DNA of 64,000 nucleotides, taken from positions 17,865,091-17,929,090 of the forward strand of contig CM032805.1 of the NCBI GenBank assembly GCA_019155185.1. The letters run 5' to 3'. The position numbers and the translations under genes were made by a program. This DNA is from Beaufortia kweichowensis. Taxonomy: Eukaryota; Chordata; Actinopteri; Cypriniformes; Gastromyzontidae. Under the pieces are notes generated by a model that saw nothing but the letters and a program-made list of their open reading frames with translations, had not been told where the DNA came from and did no database searches. This document shows positions 48,953 to 62,043 of the stretch, piece by piece (position 1 is the first letter of the stretch; every line of letters begins with the position of its first letter).

Positions 48953-51900
48953 ATGAAGAGCAGATTTAACACGGTGGACATCAGAGCCATTATCGCAGAG
49001 ATCAATGTCAAGTAAGAGCTGACAGTGTTTGTTACTTTTAACATGCTCGTGAATATTAGAATTATATCACAAGAATTTCATGTAGTATGTCATGTAGTAA
49101 CCCAGGGTGAGCTCATGATAAAGGGTTGTGATTCTGTGTACAGTTGTGTCGGGATGAGAGTAAACAACATCTATGACATCGATAATAAAACATACCTGAT
49201 CAAACTGCAGAAGTAAGTGGCACACACGCACGCACGCGCACGCACGCACACACACACGCACACATTGATGTTGTATAAGCGTGCGATATAAGGTGTAGAG
49301 CTCAGAAAGAGTTTCTTACAATAATTATTAGAAAGAGTAATCAGCAGTGTTTAAAAGTACTGTGGTGTCATGTGTGTTGTGTTTTTTCAGGCCTGACACT
49401 AAAGCTGTGTTGTTGATCGAGTCTGGCATTCGGCTTCACAGCACTGAGTTTGAGTGGCCCAAGAATCTCATGCCATCTGGATTTGCCATGAAAGTAAAGA
49501 TTCACTCTGAAGACTTTTATTGTGTAAAATGTTGCTACTTCACTAAGCGTTTGTGTGTTTTTTTCTCAGTGTCGGAAGCATCTGAAGTCCAGGCGTCTGG
49601 TGCATGTCAAGCAGCTCGGTGTGGACAGAATTGTGGACATTCAATTCGGATCAGACGAGGCCGCGTATCATCTGATCCTGGAGCTGTACGATCGAGTGAG
49701 AGCTTCGTTTTCAACACAGTTCCTTTGGATGATATGTAATGAATGGGTTTGTTAATGCGTTTTTTGTTCTCAGGGGAACATCATTCTGACTGACCACGAG
49801 TTTACCATATTAAATCTCCTTCGGTTTCGCACCGCAGAGGCCGAAGACGTGAAGATCGCAGTGAGGGAGAGATATCCGGTAGAGAAGGCCAGACCTGTGG
49901 AGCCTCTCATCAGTCTGAACAGGTAAACGTATGACATCACATACACCGCATTCATCACACGCAGTATGTTTGCCTCTCAGTGTTCAATGTTCATGCTGTT
50001 ATTTCTCTTCTCAGACTCACTGAGCTCTTGTCTAAATCTCAGAATGGAGAACAAGTGAAAAGAATTCTGAATCCTCATCTCTGTATGTTCTAGGTCATAT
50101 TATTCATCATTATTATCAGTTTCGCAAGCCTTCATGTTATAAACACAGTCTATATTTATGTGTGGTTGTGCAGCGTACGGAGGAACGCTCATTGAACATT
50201 GTCTAATGGCTTTTGGCCTGCCGGGTCTCATTAAAGTTGACAGCCAGTTTGATGTCACACTGGGTAAAAATGATCTGGAATTTTATCTATAACTGTAACA
50301 GTGTGTCGTTGTTCAAAAAACTGAAAAAGCGACTCTTCTTGTCTATTACAGAAAGTCCAAAAATCCTAAAGGCTTTGCAGATGGCTGAAGATTATATGGA
50401 AAAAACAGCTCATTTTAGTGGAAAGGTGGTCATAACTTGTGAATGATCAAAAATATGTTTTTCTTACTATTGTCTAAATGATTGCACATTTTTATTCATC
50501 GACTTTTTTAGGGCTATATCATACAGAAAAGTGAGAAGAAACGAAGCTTGTGTCCAGATAAACCCGATGAAGAGTTGCTCACGTATGATCATGCCATTTT
50601 TCATCTGTATTTGTTTATGTTTCTCTTCTGTTAACAAATAGCCTTTCTTCCAATGTACTTTCTTTTCTTTAACAGGTATGAAGAATTTCATCCTTTTCTC
50701 TTTAGCCAACATGAAAAAAGTCACTATGTTGAGTTTGAGTCTTTTAATAAGGTTTGTATTAGTTCTTCAGTTCTTCTGTAGAGATGATTGAGGTTTGCAT
50801 CTCTAAATCTCAGTTTGATTGCAGGCGGTTGATGAGTTCTTCTCTAAAATGGAGGGCCAGAAGTTGGACATAAAAGCACTACAGCAGGAGAAACAAGCGC
50901 TGAAGAAGTTGGACAATGTCAGACGAGATCATGAGCAACGTCTGGAGGCGCTTCATCAGGCTCAGGTCTGGTCTTCACCGTCATTCTCTTGGTCAGACAT
51001 GTCCAGAAACCTTCTATTCATCCAGTAAACCTGGTTGCTTTGGTGTTTTTGGAAATGGTTTGTCTCACATGTTGTACTGCAGGAGGTGGAGCGGTTGAAG
51101 GGCGAGCTGGTGGAGATGAATCTTCATATCGTGGATCGAGCTTTACAAGTGGTGCGCAGCGCGCTGGCCAATCAGGTGGATTGGGCTGAAATCGGGCTGA
51201 TTGTTAAAGAAGCTCAGGCGGCCGGTGACCCCGTAGCTTGTGCCATTAAAGAACTCAAACTTCACAGCAATCACATCACCATGCTGCTTAAGTAAGATAA
51301 CCCACTTCACACTTCAACCAACAAAAACATCTGAACAGATAGAACTTCAAACGAACACATCCTACTTCACTTGCAGAAATCCGTATGTTGGCTCGGAGGA
51401 CGGAGAGGCAGAAGATTCGGGTGTGACAGGATCTGAACCGTTAAAGGGGAAAAAGAATAAAAACAAGGAGAAAGGAAAGATTGAGAAGAACAAACCTCTT
51501 CTAGTAGATGTTGATCTGAATCTTTCTGCTTATGCTAATGCAAAGAAGTGAGTGGTCAACATTAGATCTGTAGTATTTCCATTCTTTTTTCCTTTATGGA
51601 GGACAGATGAAATAAATGATCATCTCTCCAGATATTATGACAGCAAGAGAAGTGCGGCCAAGAAAGAACAGAAGACTGTTGAGGCGGCTCAGAAGGTAAC
51701 GCATCGACGAAACTCTATGGGGCGGTGTTCCGGACAGGGTTTAGATTAATCCAGGACTAGGCCGTAGTTAAATTAGTAGTAGTAATTAGTTAATTTGTAG
51801 TTTTTACAAACATGCCTTACAAAAAACATTACTTGTGTGAATCTTAAGACAAGGCAATGGCACTGTGTTTTTAAAGATGTTTTCAGTCAAGACAGCGCAA

Positions 51901-54900
51901 ACATGTGTTGTAGTCTGGGACTAGTCTTAAGTCCTGTCCGGCAAACCGATCCCAGATTTTGTATCTGGAATGTCAGTATTTTCTGTTGAGCTTTGTGTTT
52001 GTCTCGACCCAAAGGCCTTCAAATCAGCTGAGAAGAAGACCAAACAAACCCTTAAAGAAGTGCAGACTGTAGTGAGCATTCAGAAAGCCAGAAAGGTTTA
52101 TTGGTAAAGAACCCGCTTGCCAACACCATACGAGCATATGTTCTTTCATTTTCTGATTCGACATCTTTGTTTGCAGGTTTGAGAAGTTTTTGTGGTTCAT
52201 CAGCTCAGAGAACTATCTTATCATTGCTGGGCGAGACCAGCAGCAGAATGAGATGATAGTCAAACGCTATCTGAGAGCAGGTCTGACAGATCCTTCATCT
52301 GCTGTAATGGAAGAAAAGATGTTGATGTTTTCTCTAATCGTATGCTGTGTTTTTTAGGAGACGTTTATGTCCATGCGGACCTGCACGGAGCCGCGAGCTG
52401 TGTGATCAAGAACACGATCGGTGCGTAGCGTCACACCATACAGATACCATGAGCAATTAGTCAAGAACTGTGAATTCATTGTTATACAGCGTCAAATATA
52501 CTGAATTGTCCTGAACTTGATTAGAAATGTCCAGATATTCTTTACACTTTGGCATTTAACATTTATTTAATTTATTTAATAAATTAAGAAGTTCGCGTTT
52601 ATTCAATTCAAAGCGACCTTCAAGAATTATGGAAAGATAAGAAGTTCAGTTGAGTTTGAGATTCGCGCTTATACAGTGCAATGGTGCGATTTGAATATTG
52701 TCATTTGTAGAATATTGGTGATAATTAAGGAGAGGGTTAGAGTTTTTCTTTGATGCAAACATGCGCTTGTCATTTTGCTCATGAAGATGTTTCGATGTCT
52801 CAGGTGGACCTGTTCCTCCTCGAACGCTGACTGAGGCCGGTACCATGGCCATTTGCTACAGCGCAGCCTGGGACGCTAAAGTCATCACCAGCGCCTGGTG
52901 GGTCCATCATCATCAGGTGAGCTTGTCACGTTATTTTACACACACTCAATAACATTTTATTAGCTGTTCAACTGCCCGCCATTAATAAGTAATTAGCTGA
53001 CTGCGTTTTGTCATGTAGACATAGCGTAGCAGGGACACTCTTTTGTTCTTTTTCAAAATCCCAGTGTATCAGCAGTTTTCAAAACATTCAAACCAGCCCA
53101 TCTGGTACCAGCTATGACTTACCAGTAGTGTCACATAAATCACCTTCCTCTCATTAATCTCTGTCACTTGATCAGCTAAAGAAATAATTAGCTTTATCAT
53201 AATCTGGTGAAGTTTTGCTGTTTAACATCAAACGCTGGTGCGTTTTCTTCTGTGCAGGTGTCTAAGACGGCGCCGACGGGAGAATATCTGACAACTGGAA
53301 GCTTCATGATTAGAGGTGAATGGTTGTCTGAGGCATTTATCCTATGTGACTTCTAAATTATTTTAATGTCATTGTGCTACAATCATTTTACAACAATACT
53401 TTTCTATATTTTCTTAGGGAAGAAGAACTTTCTGCCCCCATCATATCTTATCATGGGCTTTGGCTTTCTGTTCAAGGTAAAGACATTGATGACATCACTG
53501 TTAGAGATCTGAGCATTGCTGAAGCCTCATCACTGTAGCGTCTTTTGATCTGATTTTAGGTGGACGATCAGAGCGTTTTTAGACATCGTGGAGAGAGGAA
53601 GATGAGAACACAGGAAGAGGACGAGCAAGACGTGACGTCCACTGCAGATCTGCTGGAGGAGGGAGATGAACTGTCAGGTATTAACACAAACTCTGAGAAA
53701 CATTTAACTTTTCATATCTTGCTCTCGAAGTCTAAACGTGTAAAGTTGTCAGGTGAGGAGAGCTGTGAAGAAGAGGCATCCGGCAGGACGGCAGCAGATG
53801 ATGAAGATGAGTTCAGAAACATCATAGACGACAGTAAAAGAGCAGATGAAGAAGTAACTCGCAGCCAAACGGAAGACGAGATTATAGAAAGAAGTGAAGA
53901 GGATCAGGCGGGTGAGATCAACGAAAGAAGTGATGAAATCCAGTTTCCTAACACCAGCATCTCACTGTCACATCTGCTGCCCAAAAGGTGAAAAACATTG
54001 AGGCTTTATAAAGAGATTCTTGTGCAGGGGTGGTTTGGGTTTTAGGGGTCAGAGATTGAGCGGAGCTCAGAGATTGGGTTCCTGACTGGTAGAGAATGCA
54101 GTCGGCAACACAAAGACCTTACTTTTACATTTATTTATTTTAGCAGACACTTTTATCCAAAGCGACTTGCAAGCAATTGGGGGTAAGATGTCTTGCTGAA
54201 AGACACCTCAGTTGTTTCCTGCTGGTATTGGTATACAAACCAGCAACCTTCTGGTGACAAGTCTCACCAACTCTCTAACAGTAGGCCACATCTGCCCATA
54301 CAGTTGTGGACATTTAGGTTTGATCCCAGGGAACACACAGAAACTGATAAAAGACAAGCATGGATTGAATGTCGCTTTGAAAAAGTATCTGCCAAATGTG
54401 GAAATGTGTGAGGGTCAGGGGTCATGCTGCTTTCAGTCAGTACATCTCTCTCACTGCAGGATTCTTCAAAGTGCCGCTTTCAAGCAGGACATTCCGCATC
54501 AGGTTTGTTACACACAATGACATCACAAGCTTTAATTCAGCTTTGAATTATGACAGACAGGTAAATGTGGCATTTGTCTTACAGGTGAACACAGAAACAC
54601 AAAGCAGAAAACACCTGACGGCCAAACAGAGGAGGTAAGACGCTAAAAACAGTAAAGACTTAAGATGAACACAAATACTAGAAAAATGTCCTTCGCTGTC
54701 ATTAGAGACATGAAGAAGCAGCATGTGAAACAAGAGATCGCAGAGGATTCGGAGGAACCTGACAGCAAACAACAGGAAGCAGAAAACGCCAACGCAGAGA
54801 TGTCTAAGAGCGGAGCAGCGAGTCAGTCGCTGAAGAGAGGTCAAAAGGTCAGAAAATGCTCGCTCTGAGTTTAAACGGGTGAAACGGTAGAGTGTAAAAT

Positions 54901-56337
54901 AAAGTAACGTGTCATGACTGTGTTTCTCAGAACAAACTGAAGAAGATGAAAGACAAATACAAAGACCAGGATGAAGAGGATCGAGAGATGATGATGAAAT
55001 TATTGGGGGTCAGTCCCGCACGTTACTGCTCTTCTGTGTGTGTGTGTGTGTTATGACATCAGATGAACGTATCATTCACACCTGATAAAAACAGTCTGCA
55101 GGAACCACCAAAGAGGAGAAAGCTAAAAAGAACAAGAAAGGAAAAATAAAGGAAGAGCCACAGAGGAAATTTCAGCCTCAGGAAACGGCAGTGAAGCCAA
55201 AAGCTGAAAACATCAAGAAGTTTGAAGCTGCGAGTAAAGAGCCAGCTGAAGGCCATGATGAGAAGATCACGGTGACGTTATATCATACATGAGTTACAGT
55301 AAAACACTATACCGACTAAAATGGATGTTACCGCTCAAGGGTTAGGGTTAGGATTCCTCATCTGTGAACTGTATTTACACATACGATCACTAACAGATAC
55401 AGATGGTTAAAAAGAGTTTTTGACAATGAAATGTGTTCTTAGCTAGCCGCGTCACATGAAACTTGTATGGATTTGTGTGTTTATTGTCACTCTGTCTTCT
55501 CTTGTTATTTCTCTGGCCATTATTTACTGGCCTCCTAACAGAACATTTCTCTTTATCTGTTGCAGGAGATGGATGATGTGGAGAATCCGACTGCTGAGGT
55601 GAATGACAACAAACAGCAAGAATTTATGAGCTGCTCATGAAGCAAAGCACAAAAATCTATGTTTTATTGATCAAAATTTGTCGTTATAGTAGAAATGATA
55701 CAACTTGTATACAGTATCTTGTGATTACAACTGAATAGGATGGAGAGAACATTCTGGATTGGCTGACCGGCCTTCCACACCCAGACGATGTTTTGATGTT
55801 CGCTGTCCCTGTTTGTGCTCCTTACATGGCGCTTTCCAATTACAAGTATGTTTTGTTCATGATCAGATTGGCACAAACACACTACCCCTTTGATACATAC
55901 ACAATAATGACAAAGAATAATTTTACCCTTTTAAAAATCTTATTTAATATGTGTTGTATCATTTTAATTCCAGGTTCAAAGTAAAACTGACACCAGGAAC
56001 TCAGAAAAAGGGCAAGGGTAAAGATGTTTCTATGTCTAACTTTAATATGAGATAGATATTCATGTATATAATGAGTGGCGTTGTGTGTATGCCACAGCCG
56101 CCCGTACTGCCTTGTCGAGCTTTATGCGAGGCAAAGACACCAGCGCACGAGAGAAAGATTTGTTTCGCAGCGTGAAGGTATTTGTATTTGGCTTTTCGTT
56201 TTCTCGTGTATATTGAAGTTTCTGTAGTTAGTCTATGATGTAACTAGGTTGCTGTTTTACAGGACACGGATCTGTCTAGAAACATGCCTGGCAAAGTGAA
56301 GGTTTCTGCTCCCAACCTCCTTAAAGCAAAGAAGTAA
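48953..56337 (+). CDS. nemf: Nuclear export mediator factor NEMF (ribosome quality control)
   Basis: NEMF (Rqc2/Tae2 family) binds 60S subunits carrying stalled peptidyl-tRNA, recruits the ligase Listerin and adds C-terminal tails to the stalled chain. Thirty-two coding segments from ATG 48953 (MKSRFNTVDIRAII) to TAA 56337 give 1045 residues with consistent phases. Seen in order: NFACT-N domain (VGMRVNNIYDIDNKTYLIKL; VDRIVDIQFGSDEAAYHL), coiled coils (50825-51291), NFACT-R domain (WFEKFLWFISSENYLIIAGR; VHADLHGAASCVIKN; PPRTLTEAG), an acidic linker (53560-53987), a lysine-rich segment and the conserved NFACT-C end (GKVKVSAPNLLKAKK). A 75-nt stretch at 53678-53752 has splice sites but is also open in frame. 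Poly(A) signal at 56396-56401. Confidence 0.96.
51727..51947. mobile_element. Inverted-repeat element (MITE family 2, copy A) in nemf intron 14
   Basis: The left end CCGGACAGGGTTTAGATTAA and right end GACTAGTCTTAAGTCCTGTC CGG are imperfect inverted repeats. The core includes GTAGTTTTTACAAACATGCC TTACAAAAAA. A second copy lies at 62846-63064. Confidence 0.65.
54121..54297 (-). mobile_element. tRNA-derived SINE, minus orientation, in nemf intron 21
   Basis: Read on the minus strand it begins GGGCAGATGTGGCCTACTGT TAGAGAGTTGG and contains the CAAGACATCTTACCCCC segment, matching the SINE at 30267-30424. Its tail gives the common TTTTATCCAAAGCGACTTGC motif at 54151-54170. Confidence 0.7.
54298..54412 (+). 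mobile_element. Second SINE fragment abutting the first
   Basis: It contains a B-box-like GGTTTGATCCCAGGGAACAC (54317-54336), ACTGATAAAAGACAAGCATG, then GTCGCTTTGAAAAAGTATCT GCCAAATG, as in the body and tail of the SINE at 60790-60942. Confidence 0.6.
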
Positions 56338-58471
56338 AGAAATCCCAGAATGCCAGCATTACTTTTGGTTGCCTTGAGAAAGACTGAATATTCACAATAA
56401 ATGTTATATTTTATAACAGAACATGAGACGCTTTAGCTTTTTTGTTCTATACAGGTATGTTCTCATCACATCATATGTATGTGCATCACAGGTTTTACAT
56501 GTAAAATCCAAAAGGATTTTGAGATTGTTTGACAGTACAAGGTAAAACAATTGTACAGGATTGTACAAAAAGTACAGAAAGCCTTTTATAATGAATAAAA
56601 AAACTAAAAAAGTAAAACATATGAGCATGTTAAACTTAAAATGTAATAACCTAAAATAAATACAGCTCAGATTTTTTTTATGCCGTTTAACCATTGTTAT
56701 AAAGCACAATTATCTTGTACAGTCATGATTTGTACAATCTTTGTGTGCTGTAATGCTGCTGCCGCTATTGAGCTACATACAATTTATGGCACTGTGTTGC
56801 GCATAAGACATGTACCCCATACTGCATCAATGTCAATATATAAAACTGAACAAGTGAAAGTGTTTTGGTATGATGATGAGATTTTTTATTAAGACAATTA
56901 TAGAAACGCATAATCTGATATAGTTTTGGATTTCCTATTAAACGTGATGTTGTAAGGTTACAGAAGCTGAGTAACATGTGCTGTGATATATAAAAACATG
57001 ACTTTTCACAAAAACTTTGTCATGAAAATGACTAAACGTCTCACATTTTATACTGTTTTTGATATGTTTTCTTCTAACCTACCCCTAACTCTTCTGACAT
57101 TAACCCTTTGTAAATTGTTGTGAATCTGACAACCAAAAGTAATAGAAATGTTTTTTAAATGTTCTTTTCAAGGAAAACTGTTTTCTTAACCTTCAGAGTA
57201 AAACATTCACAGACTGTAGTACTAATCTGATGTAGGACTAGATTAACTGTACAGATTAGTGATGAATCTTAATTAGCTGTATGTTTTGTGATGTAAGTGG
57301 AGTTTATTGCTGACAGACATCTGATGTGTTTTAGAATTTTTTTAACAATTAGTATTTGAGCTCTCGAACAGCTGTTCATCTTTGCACACTGTTAAATTCC
57401 TTGTGTGTGTTGTATCGGTTAGGGTTTAGCGGCTGCCCATGTTGTCTCCTGTGTTAGTTATGCTTTCGGTCACATTTGTTTGCCATGTCTTTTGTTTTCT
57501 TTTCTTTATAAACCAGTTTTGTACTAATTAGTCGAAATATTGAATTTCTTTGCTGAATTATTGGTAAAGAATGAGAACACCTGTTGATGATTAAGCTGAT
57601 GTGCTGTGCCTTCTTCCTCGTTAATGCTAAACACACTATAGATGATGCTTGATGTGGTCCTTATTACTTCAACTTTAAAGAACTAAGTTTGGGGAACTGA
57701 TCAGGTAAGTTCTTGTCCTTTTTATTAATTAGTGTTGTCTTTGTTAAGCACAGATACAAAGTGACAGCCAACTATTTATGTTATTAGTTATAGTTTAGTT
57801 TGAAGCTACCGGTTTGCTTTCTACGTTTTAATTTGATAGTTTGTTTAGTTGGACAAATAGAATATTGGAATTATTATTTGGTTTTGATTGTTTCTTTTAT
57901 TTGGTGTCCCTTTCCTTTTCTCAGATTTTGCTCTTTTCTTTTTCCCTGAAAGATTTAATTGTTGATTTGGTTAGGGTTAAATAATTCTACATCCTTCGGC
58001 AACTTTTTTTGTTTCCTTGCTGTCTCTGTAAATGGTTCACACCTACACCAATCACTTACATTTAGGCATTTAATTTAGAAATAAATGTTACGAAACATCC
58101 CCAGTAACATCAGACACGTAATGCACACAAAACGTGTTTAAGTATTTTGTTATGAAAAGCAAATAAAATAAACCAAATAAACCCTAAATTATAATCTACA
58201 AGCTGTAACGTAGCTGGAAAGAAAACGTAAACTTCTTGAATAATGAGGCACAATCATGTGATGATAATGTTTAATCCAGGGAATGCATTATTAGCCAATC
58301 AATGTAAATTAAAATATTGAAAACATTTTTGTTTTGTCCAGCCATTTTCTTTTCTACATGACATTCAGACTCAAATGTCACTGATCCCTTATTATCCCCC
58401 TAAAAATATTCATAAGATACAAAAAAGTCAGTGCTGTACGGATACAGCAAACGTTGGTTCTGATTTTATCT
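56338..58471. other. Convergent intergenic region between nemf and klhdc2
   Basis: About 2.1 kb of strongly AT-rich DNA holding the nemf poly(A) site and the klhdc2 3'-UTR. No exons, RNA genes or clear repeats could be supported. In human the next gene beyond NEMF is ARF6; nothing like it is seen here. Confidence 0.6.
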
Positions 58472-59034
58472 TTAAGCATCTCCAGTGATTCTCTGTTTTA
58501 GCTGAAGCATCAGATGTTTGGGCAGAACATCCCACAGGTTCTCCATCTGTTTTCTGTACTGGACGACTGCATCTACACACAACCTGAACATTCACGCAGC
58601 ACAGTGAACAAACACAGACATGTGAAAGATGTTTTGCTTTTGAAAATAACTCACCTGAGCAGCGGTTTGGGCTGAACGCTGAATACTAACAGATCATTGC
58701 TATGAGCCTGTGGTCAGAAAAAACATCCATGAAATTAAAGCAAAACCAGATTATATCTGCCATGTTTGGTGTATAGATTGGAAACGATAAGGATTTGAAG
58801 TTCCTTATCTTAAAAAAAGAACTATGATATTTGTAATAGTTGTAAACCAGAGATGATTTTTTCCCCCAGAAATTTATAGTTAACAAAAGAAAAAAGCTAA
58901 TTTATAAAATGTTTCATTATCATTTTGGTAATTTGGTAAATCTCACCGCTTGTTGATGTGAGAGAAGATTATTGGCACAACCTCCAAACACAAATATTTC
59001 ACCATCAGGACCCAAACACGCCGAGTGCCAAAGT

Positions 59035-59076
<42 letters not shown>

Positions 59077-61931
59077 AAACCTCCCCATCAATAAGACGCA
59101 CGTTACACGTCATATCACTGTCACGATGCAGACACACCGTACCTGGGACGTCCTGTGTGCTCGTGATTAAATGATTTCCACTCATTTTTACTGACACAGT
59201 AGATCCACGCATCACCTAGAAAACATGCAGTCAAATGAAGTGTGTGCGCTCGTAACAGCAGTTAAATGTTGCATTACATGCATCACTCACTCAGTGTTTC
59301 TCTGTTGGTGGTGAATCCACCGAACAAAAAGAGATGATCAGGTGATACCGGAGTCAGAGAATGCCATGAACGACCTGTCGGACCGTGTTGAGGAACACAC
59401 CTAAAAGTAAGCAGGAACTTTACATCACAGTGATGTATTAACAGCCTCCAGCTAAGCGCCGACACTTACAATAGCTCATTTAGACGTGCTTTCAGAACGT
59501 TCTACAGAAATAAAGTGGTTAAACTGCACAGATAATATTCTTACATGAGCTGGAATGAACTGTTTGTCTTTAAAGAGGTTGGGTTACAGTACTTTTAAGA
59601 ATTCAGTATGTTTAACGAAACAGCTTTTTTAGCTACATGACCACAGCATCAGTGAACAGACATCCCATTTTAATTTATTGAACCATTTTACCAACATTTT
59701 TTCTGTCCAGCTGCTTTCAGACTATGCAAATTTGTAAAAAGAGCTATAGAAATAAACTTGAGTTGATTAGAATTGCAAGCAAGAGTCAATTTCACAAGAC
59801 ATCAATGACGTTTCAACTAGTATAAACAGACTCAACTTACATTTCACTCCACGTCCACGTGTCCAGGTTGATGTAATACAAATCACTGAGTCGATGATCC
59901 TACAATATATTGACACTTTGTAAACACACAATGTTTGTTATCTGTTGGTTTATGGGTAAATTAACTAAACAATCCCCCACCATATAACGTCCTCCAAATA
60001 CGTAACCTCTGTTAGCCAGAGTAGCACAGGCGTGAGCCGCTCGCGGGGACGGAGCGTTTCCCTGTCCACATACAAAGAGACGGCCATCAACGCTGTATCA
60101 CAGGTGATGATAATAGATGATTTAGTCAAGTGATTTTACCTTTGTGATGGGCTGTGACCAGTTCAGTGTCTCAAGATCCAGAATGTGTATGTGATTGTTC
60201 CAGCCTCGACCCACATGGTTTCCCTAAGAAACATCCTCTCATTATCAGCATTCATTAAAATTCAATTTATATTTATTTTTAGAGTGCTGTTCTCAATTTT
60301 TCATTGTTGTAAAGGAACTTTACAGAGAACAGATTGTAGATCAAACAGTGGAGACATACAAAAAACAATACAGAAATAAAGACTACGAAACAGGAAAAGT
60401 AATATATAAATATATATTACTATATAATATATAAAAGTAAAATATATAGAATACATGGTGTTAAGTTGGCAAGTTTTCATAAGCTGCACATCATGTGTCA
60501 GAACAAACACTGACTCACCATGAATGAATTTTCGTCTAGTTCAAATGTTCCTCTGTGACCGGGCTGTGCGACGTAGCCGTAACCACCGAAATACACCAGC
60601 CTGTGTGAACAGACGACAAAAACTAGAGGAAAATAAAAAAAGCCAACAGGCTTCATTCATTAACAATGCATACGAATGCATTTGCATGTTAAATCTGCGT
60701 GTGAATGTTTTTATGCAGAACTCCTGATCATGAACACTTTATCTTTAGCCTGTGTTTCACTAAGATGAAATCTAAATGATGTACGAATGCTCCTGTAGCT
60801 CAACTGGTAAAGCGTTGTTTTAGCAACACAAAGGTCTAATCCCAGCAAACACACAGACTGATATAATGTATACCCTGAAAGCACTGTTAAGTCACTTTAA
60901 ATAATTGTGTTTGCCACATGCCTAAATGTAATGTAAATGAATGCACCTATGGTAATCCGATGAAAACTTTGCATTATCATTTTTTGTGGCACATTTGCAG
61001 TTATTGGTGAATGGATTCTGAGTCTGTCCACAAAAAGTTATTATATGAACACGTACTTGTTTTTGTAAACCCAACAGCCCAGTTTATCTTTACTGGTAGG
61101 TGCCAGGCCCTTAAGATCAATCATCTTTTCCCACCGCAGCGTAAAGGATCTCAGCGGAAGACGATAAACCTACAAACCACAAAAGCAGTAATTGTGGATT
61201 TTTGAAATGAACAATTGAACCAGTATCTTACTGTGGAACCAGTACACATTCTTACCAAATTGGTGTTTCCTCTGGCGTGATGACCCCCAAACAGATAGAG
61301 AACACCATCCACACACGTGCCACAGCTGCCTGACATTGAGTTTGGTACATCTCCCTCTGAATGCTTCACACTCCTGCACATCAGTAATTATTCGTCAGTA
61401 TTTCATTAGTAACTATGAATCAACATATTAGTTAGCAAAATCCCTTTTCTTTTGGCCCACGTGACATCCTGAGATCATTTACCATCTTTCCGTCTCCATA
61501 TCGTATATCCAGATTTCGTTCTTTGGCAAGTACAAGTCAATAAATTCAGTAGCATCAGCATCAGCATTCTAATAAAATCACAATAAAATAGAAAGTTTCA
61601 AACAAAAGAAATGTCTTTAGTTATAGATTTCAGTGCACTTTGATGTTATATGAGTATAACCGACCTTATACCCCCCCCACACAAACATACAGCTGCCATC
61701 AGTCACTGCGATGTGACCACTGCGCTCCGCTGGACTCTTTCTGGACACAGACGTCTCTTCTTCTTCTTCTTCTTCTTCTTCTTCATTCTCCAGCCAGTCA
61801 AAGACTCTGTCCTCATGTCCTGCATCCCATTCAAATCCCCTCTCATCGTCGGCACCAGCATCCAGGTTTTGTTCATTTTGTTCGTCCTCCATTATTATTA
61901 TTTTTTGCACGTTTCCAACTTCCCTGTTCAT
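58472..61931 (-). CDS. klhdc2: Kelch domain-containing protein 2, Cullin-2 substrate receptor
   Basis: KLHDC2 is a six-kelch-repeat receptor of Cullin-2 ligases that recognises C-terminal glycine degrons. Thirteen minus-strand exons were traced: 61665-61931, 61483-61568, 61256-61373, 61057-61169, 60519-60600, 60140-60223, 59981-60061, 59841-59899, 59291-59400, 59143-59215, 58947-59034, 58655-58707 and 58472-58583. They total 441 residues from the upstream ATG (428 from the in-frame ATG at 61892). Kelch signatures: MFVWGGYK, VLYLFGGHHARGNTN, LVYFGGYGYV, GYVFGGRYM, GRSWHSLTPVSPDHLFLFGG and EIFVFGGCANNLL. The tail VLPKHLMLQLKQRI matches the KLHDC2 VHL-box-like end better than KLHDC1. The N-terminus is longer and much more acidic than the human one, with a poly-Glu run coded by a GAA repeat. 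Confidence 0.94.
59040..59073. repeat. (CA)n microsatellite
   Basis: A 34-bp CA run directly beside the acceptor of klhdc2 exon 58947-59034. Confidence 0.9.
60790..60942 (+). mobile_element. tRNA-derived SINE in a klhdc2 intron
   Basis: CTCCTGTAGCTCAACTGGTA AAGCG is a tRNA-like A-box head. The B box has decayed (AGGTCTAATCCCAG, 60831-60844), and the body has AACACACAGACTGATATAAT GTATACC and GTGTTTGCCACATGCCTAAA TGTAAATG. This organisation is common in cyprinid genomes. Confidence 0.75.
61753..61784 (-). repeat. klhdc2: Coding GAA repeat (poly-Glu) in klhdc2
   Basis: About 32 bp of TTC on the plus strand codes for a run of about ten glutamates between DWLEN and TSVSRKSPAERSGH, just before the first kelch repeat. 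Confidence 0.9.
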
Positions 61932-61959
61932 TGATGTTCATGCGCGGGCACGCACACAG

Positions 61960-61962
<3 letters not shown>

Positions 61963-62041
<79 letters not shown>
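61963..62041. repeat. (GA)n microsatellite at the klhdc2 5' end
   Basis: An uninterrupted GA run of about 79 bp starting only 32 bp upstream of the klhdc2 ATG, so it lies in the 5'-UTR or core promoter. Confidence 0.97.

Positions 62042-62043
<2 letters not shown>

Noticed and set aside
60796..60870. Possible tRNA gene
   Set aside because: The tRNA-like head continues into a SINE body, and the B box is degenerate.
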